A DNA stretch of 52,578 nucleotides from an uncultured Christensenella sp. (GTDB lineage Bacteria; Bacillota; Clostridia; Christensenellales; Borkfalkiaceae), in NCBI GenBank assembly GCA_910586065.1, contig CAJUGI010000008.1, positions 1 through 52,578 on the forward strand. Reading direction: 5' to 3'. The position numbers were made by a program, and so were the translations under genes. Below the pieces are notes generated by a model, which had not been told where the DNA came from, made no database searches, and saw only the letters and a program-made list of their open reading frames with translations. Below are positions 48,083 through 52,578 of the stretch, piece by piece; position 1 is the stretch's first letter; each line of letters begins with the position of its first letter.

Positions 48083-49093
48083 ATGAAGCGAATAGGTAAC
48101 TTGTACGAGAAGGTTTGTTCTATCGAGAACTTGCAGCTTGCGGACGAAAAGGCCCGTAAGGGTAAGTTACGCACGTACGGAGTTATCGAACACGATAAAA
48201 AACGGGAAGTGAACCTATTGAAGTTGCGCGAAACCTTGCTAAACGGTACTTTCCATACATCGAAGTACGACGTATTCACTATTTACGAACCCAAAGAACG
48301 GGAAATATACCGCTTGCCTTACTTTCCCGACCGTATTTTGCACCACGCTATAATGAACGTCTTAGAGCCTATTTGGGTTTCAACCTTCACGGCGGACACT
48401 TATAGCTGCATTAAGAACCGGGGGATTCATGCGGCCGCGAAGAAGGTAAAACAGGCCCTACGGGAAGACCCGGAAGGTACTACGTTTTGTTTGAAATTGG
48501 ATATTCGCAAGTTCTACCCTTCGATTAACCACGACGTGCTAAAATCCATTCTGCGCCGCAAGTTGAAGGATAAAAGGCTACTTTGCCTACTTGACGAAAT
48601 TATAGATTCGGCGGACGGCGTACCTATCGGAAACTACCTAAGCCAATATTTCGCTAACCTCTATTTAACCTACTTCGACCATTGGATAAAGGAACAGAAG
48701 CGGGTAAAGCACTACTTCCGCTACGCGGACGATATTGTAATACTTGCTTCGGATAAATCCTACCTTCATTCCTTAATGGGCGAAATTAGGGCGTATTTGG
48801 GGGATTTGAAATTAGAGGTTAAAGGAAATTGGCAAGTTTTCCCCGTAGCGGCTCGCGGTATCGACTTCGTAGGATATGTATTTTTCCACACGCATACCCG
48901 AATGCGAAAGGGCATTAAAAAGACTTTTTGCCGACGGTTGGCGAAGCTGAACAAGCGGAAAAGGCCATTATCCGAAAAGAACTTTAAGCAGGCTATTTGC
49001 CCTTGGTGGGGTTGGGCGAAGTCTTGCGATAGCAAACACTTGATTAAGAAACTTTCTAAAACATCGAAGTATGAAATCAAATTCAAACGATAG
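48083..49093 (+). CDS. DGR reverse transcriptase
   Basis: This 336-residue reverse transcriptase is typical in size for DGRs. It has KLDIRKFYPSINHDVLK (motif A), the DGR-characteristic IGNYLSQYFANLYL (motif 4/B region, with SQ in place of the QG of other RTs), and the catalytic YADD at residues 214-217 in RYADDIVIL. The C-terminal thumb-like part is basic. It copies the TR transcript with errors at adenines, and the cDNA replaces the variable repeats. The next gene overlaps it by 23 bp. Confidence 0.95.
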   Translation: MKRIGNLYEKVCSIENLQLADEKARKGKLRTYGVIEHDKKREVNLLKLRETLLNGTFHTSKYDVFTIYEPKEREIYRLPYFPDRILHHAIMNVLEPIWVSTFTADTYSCIKNRGIHAAAKKVKQALREDPEGTTFCLKLDIRKFYPSINHDVLKSILRRKLKDKRLLCLLDEIIDSADGVPIGNYLSQYFANLYLTYFDHWIKEQKRVKHYFRYADDIVILASDKSYLHSLMGEIRAYLGDLKLEVKGNWQVFPVAARGIDFVGYVFFHTHTRMRKGIKKTFCRRLAKLNKRKRPLSEKNFKQAICPWWGWAKSCDSKHLIKKLSKTSKYEIKFKR

Positions 49094-49478
49094 ACCGCCC
49101 ATTTTGCAGGACTTGGGTAACGGCAGTTGGCATTACAACTACAATATTACCGAGGTGGAAGTAACGCCGGAACCTATGGCCGAAGCAGAAGGCGACCAGG
49201 TACCTGCCGCAAGGAAGGCGTACGATTACGACACGGTGGAAGTATGGGGCCGGCCGGATTACGACAAATGCGTAAAGGCCGTTTTGCGTTCCCGCCGGGA
49301 CGAAACCGAAGAATTTAGCCTTATCAATAAGTACAACGCTTTCGTACTTGGGCTATCGACGGACGAAGCGGACAAAACCGAATACGAAAATTACCTTAAA
49401 GAAGTGCTTGCGGTTAAAGCAATGGTTCGGGCCGACCTTGCCGCCGCCGGTATCGACGTAGGGGCAGCGGGAATTTAA
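49071..49478 (+). CDS. Hypothetical protein downstream of the reverse transcriptase
   Basis: This 135-residue protein begins with a disordered part (GNGSWHYNYNITEVEVTPEP) and continues with a helical part (KCVKAVLRSRRDETEEFSLI, YNAFVLGLSTDEADKTEYEN). It resembles small tail-fibre-associated proteins found before holins in Bacteroides phages. It may help tail-fibre assembly; this is inference. Confidence 0.65.
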   Translation: MKSNSNDRPPILQDLGNGSWHYNYNITEVEVTPEPMAEAEGDQVPAARKAYDYDTVEVWGRPDYDKCVKAVLRSRRDETEEFSLINKYNAFVLGLSTDEADKTEYENYLKEVLAVKAMVRADLAAAGIDVGAAGI

Positions 49479-49481
49479 GCT

Positions 49482-49973
49482 ATGGAAAATATCTTACAGA
49501 CCTTCGGGCCGCAACTTATTATTATAGCTTGCGTTTACGCGCTTGTTTTGTTCGTGGTCTTCCTTGACCTTTGGGCCGGGATTCGAAAGGCCAAACAACG
49601 GGGGGAATATCGGTCTTCGTACGGATTGCGTAAGACAGTAGACAAAATAAGCCGGTATTTCAATATGATACTCGTAATTACATCTATCGACGTGGTGCAA
49701 ATGTTGGCTATTACGCAGCTAAATCCGCAGACGAACCACACTTTACCGGTATTGCCGTTTTTTACGTTTATCGGGGCTATGTTCGTGGGATTTATCGAAT
49801 TAAAGAGTATCTACGAGAATAGCGAAGCCAAGGAGCGGGCCAAAATCGGGGATGCGGCTAAAATCCTTTCGCAAATCATCCAGCATAAGGACGAACAGGA
49901 GATTATAGCCGGGGTTATCGAGTATCTAAAAAAGGAAAAAGAGAAAGGGGGCGACAATGAAACTAACGCTTAA
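49482..49973 (+). CDS. Phage holin
   Basis: This 163-residue protein has an N-terminal membrane helix (LIIIACVYALVLFVVFLDLW), a charged loop (RKAKQRGEYRSSYGLRKTVD), one or two more hydrophobic segments (NMILVITSIDVVQMLAI, LPFFTFIGAMFVGFIEL) and a charged C-terminal helix. This is the phage holin family common in Bacteroides phages. It opens the inner membrane at lysis. It overlaps the DUF5675-like gene by 17 bp. Confidence 0.85.
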   Translation: MENILQTFGPQLIIIACVYALVLFVVFLDLWAGIRKAKQRGEYRSSYGLRKTVDKISRYFNMILVITSIDVVQMLAITQLNPQTNHTLPVLPFFTFIGAMFVGFIELKSIYENSEAKERAKIGDAAKILSQIIQHKDEQEIIAGVIEYLKKEKEKGGDNETNA

Positions 49974-50385
49974 ACGGCGATACTTCGCCGAAACCTATAC
50001 TATCGGTACGCTGTTTATTGACGGGGTGCGTTTTTGCGATACCTTGGAAGACAAGAACCGGGACGACAACCGAAACGGCAAATTTGACAATGGGGAACAG
50101 AAGGTAAAGAACGAAACGGCTATACCGTTCGGAACCTACGAAATAACCGTAAACCGTTCGCCGCGCTTCGGGCGCGACCTTCCTCGCCTTTTGAACGTAC
50201 CGCATTTCGACGGCATTCTAATTCATCGTGGCAATACCGGTAAGGACACTTCCGGCTGTATTTTGGTCGGAGAAAACAAGGTAAAGGGGCGGGTTATCAA
50301 TTCCACGCCTTACGAACTTGAACTTACAAAGCGGTGTAAGGCCGCAATAGCCCGGAAAGAAAAAATCACTATCGAAATCGTATGA
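49957..50385 (+). CDS. DUF5675-like protein, candidate endolysin
   Basis: This 142-residue protein resembles DUF5675. It contains FGTYEITVNRSPRFGRDLPR, then GILIHRGNTGKDTSGCILVG, a His/Ser-Gly-Cys motif that recalls the catalytic HxG...SxGC of L,D-transpeptidase-like folds. Between holin and spanin genes it is the best candidate for the cell-wall enzyme; no classical amidase or muramidase is present. The enzyme activity is inference. Confidence 0.75.
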   Translation: MKLTLKRRYFAETYTIGTLFIDGVRFCDTLEDKNRDDNRNGKFDNGEQKVKNETAIPFGTYEITVNRSPRFGRDLPRLLNVPHFDGILIHRGNTGKDTSGCILVGENKVKGRVINSTPYELELTKRCKAAIARKEKITIEIV

Positions 50386-51002
50386 AAACAAGAACCTTTA
50401 TAGCTATTCTTTGGGGGATTGCGGCCGTTTCTTTTATCGGGTGTTCCACGCCGCGAAAGTTGGCCGGCAGCACGAAGGAAACGGCTAAGACCGAAGAAAA
50501 GCGGAACGAAACGACGGCGGCCGAATTTCGCCGGACGGTAGACAATACGAAAACCGAAGGCGTAGAAGTAACCTATACGAAAATCGAGTTTTTCCCGCCG
50601 AAACCCGATACCCGGCAGGCAAAGCCGGACACTATGCAGGCGGGCGGCCCGTCTAATCCGGTTGCAGACACGCCCAAGAACCGGCCGAAGGAACCGAAAG
50701 AGAAGCAGCCGCCCGATACCGGAAGGCAGGGAGCTATTAAGAGTATCGAAACCTTCACGGTAAAACAGAAGGCCGAAGCTACCGGGGTAACGCAGGAAGA
50801 ACAGAAGACGGAAACGACCAAAACGGAAGAAGTGAACACGGACACCGATAAGGAAACCGATATTACCGAGAAGCCGGCGGCCGACCCGTACAGGTGGCGT
50901 TACATTTTCGGGATTTTGGTACTATTGGCGGTTGCCTTTTTCTTTCTTCGGAAGACGAAGGTATTTACGGCTGTAGCCGCCTTCTTCCGCAAATTGTTTT
51001 AG
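50382..51002 (+). CDS. Predicted one-component spanin (u-spanin-like) lipoprotein
   Basis: This 206-residue protein starts with a lipoprotein signal (MKTRTFIAILWGIAAVSFIG, then Cys21). A long Lys/Glu/Thr/Pro-rich periplasmic stretch (about 25-168) follows, and the protein ends in a transmembrane helix (about 174-191, YIFGILVLLAVAFFFL) with a basic end. N-terminal outer-membrane lipid plus C-terminal inner-membrane helix is the u-spanin topology (compare T1 gp11), which fuses both membranes at lysis. It directly follows the holin and DUF5675-like genes. Confidence 0.8.
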   Translation: MKTRTFIAILWGIAAVSFIGCSTPRKLAGSTKETAKTEEKRNETTAAEFRRTVDNTKTEGVEVTYTKIEFFPPKPDTRQAKPDTMQAGGPSNPVADTPKNRPKEPKEKQPPDTGRQGAIKSIETFTVKQKAEATGVTQEEQKTETTKTEEVNTDTDKETDITEKPAADPYRWRYIFGILVLLAVAFFFLRKTKVFTAVAAFFRKLF

Positions 51003-51018
51003 CGGAGATAAAAGGAAA

Positions 51019-51059
51019 GCACCCAAAAGGGCCTTAAAAATGGGTTCCTTTTTGGGTGC
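51019..51059. terminator. Terminator at the right end of the prophage
   Basis: GCACCCAAAA (51019-51028) pairs perfectly with TTTTGGGTGC (51050-51059). It follows the lysis genes, and the candidate attR core lies in its right half, so the hairpin may be formed by joining phage and host DNA. Confidence 0.65.
51041..51057. repeat. Candidate attR core (17-bp direct repeat with 2549-2565)
   Basis: This is identical to 2549-2565. It lies 39 bp after the last phage gene and 38 bp from the 3' end of the tRNA-Ser gene, so the phage would have inserted just downstream of that tRNA rather than inside it. Confidence 0.7.
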
Positions 51060-51070
51060 CTTGCGTGTAA

Positions 51071-51089
51071 AACCTTAATAGTTAAGGTT
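51071..51089 (-). terminator. tRNA-Ser terminator
   Basis: AACCTTAA and TTAAGGTT form an 8-bp stem with a 3-nt loop. On the minus strand it is followed by TTTTA and lies just after the tRNA 3' end. Confidence 0.7.
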
Positions 51090-51094
51090 GTCTG

Positions 51095-51179
51095 CGGAGA
51101 GAGAGGGATTCGAACCCCCGGACCCGTTAAGATCAACGGTTTTCAAGACCGCCGCATTCGACCACTCTGCCATCTCTCC
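51095..51179 (-). tRNA. tRNA-Ser (anticodon TGA)
   Basis: On the minus strand it folds as a class II tRNA: acceptor GGAGAGA with TCTCTCC, anticodon loop CTTGAAA with TGA between GGT and ACC stem sides, a long variable arm, and a T arm with GGTTCGAATCC. The encoded 3' end is discriminator G then CA. It is host-encoded and marks the right flank of the prophage. Confidence 0.95.
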
Positions 51180-51611
51180 AATATTTTTCCGCTTCCGGAT
51201 GTTGGTCCACATCCGTTTTATCTGAAACGGATTGCAAAGGTAGTGTTTTTTTTCATACCTGCAAATATATTTTAACTTTTTCTGAATTTCTTTTTATCGT
51301 TCCCATCGGAAACGACCGCTTTACTTTACCATCCGCCTTGTGTATTATCAGTAACAACGCACAATAAAAACGCCCCGGATTACCAATAAGCAAGAATGAG
51401 ATATATTTGTACATTCCATATCTTTCAGCCACAAACTGCCAGTACATAATCAAGACAACTGTTGCGATTGCACTTGACTTTCGCTACATTTGCCCTTCGG
51501 ACATATATACGTATGCGCTTCGGCAAACATTCAAACAAGTTTGATGTATGCTCCCAGCTTTTGCCTACATTTGTTCCAATCAAAAAACAAACTTCATAAA
51601 CAATGTTAATT
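51180..51611. other. Intergenic host DNA
   Basis: I see no supported gene in this AT-rich stretch. It should hold the promoters of the tRNA (leftward) and of the outer-membrane protein gene (rightward). Short leftward frames across it lack any recognisable content. Confidence 0.5.
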
Positions 51612-52262
51612 ATGAAAAAATTATCTCTACTCATCGCAGCACTTTCAGCATGCCTGACGTTGGCTGCACAGCAGAAAGGAGACTTTACTGTCGGAGGTTC
51701 GGCCGGAGTATCCGGCGGTTCGGTCACAGCATCACTCAGCTATGGCGGTACAACTGAATCAGAATCCGTCCCGTCCGCCACCAAGTTCTCATTGAACCCG
51801 ACATTCAGCTATTTCGTGGCAAACAATCTCGAACTCAGCGCCGGGCTTGGCTATGCCATGGAAAAGACGTTCTCCGACGAAAAAGACGGCAAGAATTATT
51901 TTGACTTCACACATATTGCGATGTTCCAGGTCGGAGCGCATTATTACGTTCCTATCATCCGGGACCTGTTTTATTATGCACCAGGTCTCAACATCGGCTT
52001 TGGAGGCGGCTCTCAGGTCAGCAGGAGCGGAGCAAACACCAAAACCACTGTAAAGATACCTTTCGCCATGGGATTTGAGCTCAACTTCGCCAATTTCGAG
52101 CTGAAGCTTACGCCAAAGGTCGGTTTGTCATTCAATCTTCTTGACCTCGACATCGCATATGCGTCGTTCGACTCCGGAAACAAAGACATAAAATACAGCA
52201 CAACCGGAGTTTCTGCCGGATTCAACTACGGAGCTTCAGTCGGCGCAAGATACTACTTCTGA
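51612..52262 (+). CDS. Host outer-membrane beta-barrel protein
   Basis: From the ATG at 51612 (better than 51603, since MKKLSLLIAALSACLTLAAQ is a clean signal peptide) the protein has 216 residues. It has about eight amphipathic strands alternating Gly and aromatic residues (FTVGGSAGVSGGSVTASLSY, YVPIIRDLFYYAPGLNIGFG) and ends in GARYYF, the C-terminal Phe of outer-membrane barrels. It is of the small opacity-type/PorT-like barrel form common in Bacteroidales. Codon use differs from the phage genes, consistent with chromosomal origin. Confidence 0.9.
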   Translation: MKKLSLLIAALSACLTLAAQQKGDFTVGGSAGVSGGSVTASLSYGGTTESESVPSATKFSLNPTFSYFVANNLELSAGLGYAMEKTFSDEKDGKNYFDFTHIAMFQVGAHYYVPIIRDLFYYAPGLNIGFGGGSQVSRSGANTKTTVKIPFAMGFELNFANFELKLTPKVGLSFNLLDLDIAYASFDSGNKDIKYSTTGVSAGFNYGASVGARYYF

Positions 52263-52539
52263 CACCGCGCTTTCAAAAATGAGCAGCACAGTGGTTTCAA
52301 AAGGCACAAGCCTACAAATCACGGAACTGAATTCCAAGAATCAAGAGCAGCAGGTCCGAGCCCCGAAATACCCCTTAAAGGCCGTATGAGAACAACAATT
52401 TTTTGTAGCGAACACCAGGGTTGAACGTAGCAGTTTTTCAAAAAACGATTGAGGAGGGAGCTTCGAAAGTCAGAATAACTCTTTGGAATTGAATATTTGG
52501 AAACAAGGTTGAGCGACCTCGTCAAAAAATCGAGTAGGA

Positions 52540-52574
52540 GGAAAACGAAAGTTTTCTTCCTGCTTTCGTTTTCC
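52540..52574. terminator. Hairpin downstream of the outer-membrane protein gene
   Basis: GGAAAACGAAAG (52540-52551) pairs perfectly with CTTTCGTTTTCC (52563-52574). Between 52263 and 52539 I see no gene. The hairpin may terminate the barrel gene or one beyond the window. Confidence 0.5.
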
Positions 52575-52578
52575 GACC

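Overview
This window is one integrated temperate phage of about 48.5 kb, plus its bacterial flanks. The host is a Bacteroidales bacterium. The clues are an RteB-type regulator, a CTn-type integrase, promoters matching the Bacteroidetes TTTG / TAnnTTTG consensus, almost no Shine-Dalgarno sites, and phage families typical of gut Bacteroides-like hosts (DUF3853-like, DUF5675-like). The phage genes encode a siphovirus-type virion: HK97-like head, long tape measure, tail tube, Dit/Tal baseplate.

Layout. 1-2548 is flanking bacterial or mobile-element DNA: the 3' part of an rteB-like response regulator and a conjugative-transposon integrase truncated before its catalytic domain. A perfect 17-bp direct repeat (2549-2565 and 51041-51057) is the best candidate for attL/attR. 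2571-4915 is the leftward lysogeny block (tyrosine integrase, small regulators, XRE repressor). A consensus rightward promoter at 4972-5003 opens the early operon (5106-21772): small regulators, SMC-like ATPase, RecT, a metallo-beta-lactamase-fold protein, HU, replisome organizer, DnaC-like loader, a C5 DNA methyltransferase, SSB, PD-(D/E)XK and VRR-NUC nucleases and many small unknowns. 21872-29620 holds a ParB-methyltransferase fusion, both terminase subunits, portal, and a minor head protein fused to an ADP-ribosyltransferase. 29738-30746 is a leftward cargo pair (repeat-like protein, lipoprotein) with its own promoter and structured RNA leader, followed by about 0.9 kb of hairpin- and repeat-rich non-coding DNA. 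31956-45696 is capsid, connector and tail. 45793-49093 is the adhesin and diversity-generating retroelement (DGR). 49482-51002 is holin, a DUF5675-like protein and a predicted one-component spanin. A tRNA-Ser and a host outer-membrane protein gene close the window.

Central result. The DGR has a reverse transcriptase (48083-49093), a template repeat TR (47859-47971) and a variable repeat VR1 ending the adhesin gene (47268-47380). I count 19 TR-VR1 differences, all at template adenines. A second variable repeat, VR2 (11696-11774), lies 36 kb away near the C-terminus of a small early-operon protein (11322-11855). It differs from the TR at 14 template adenines and one G. One retroelement therefore appears to have diversified both a tail adhesin and a non-secreted early protein of unknown function.

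A second pattern is a palindrome, (G)CGTATTA-N3-TAATACG(C), found just before the packaging, capsid and adhesin blocks; it looks like the binding site of a phage late-gene activator. A different shared motif, GTACTGCAAYGCT, sits inside the early promoter, beside the repressor gene and (in part) before the capsid block, and looks like an operator.
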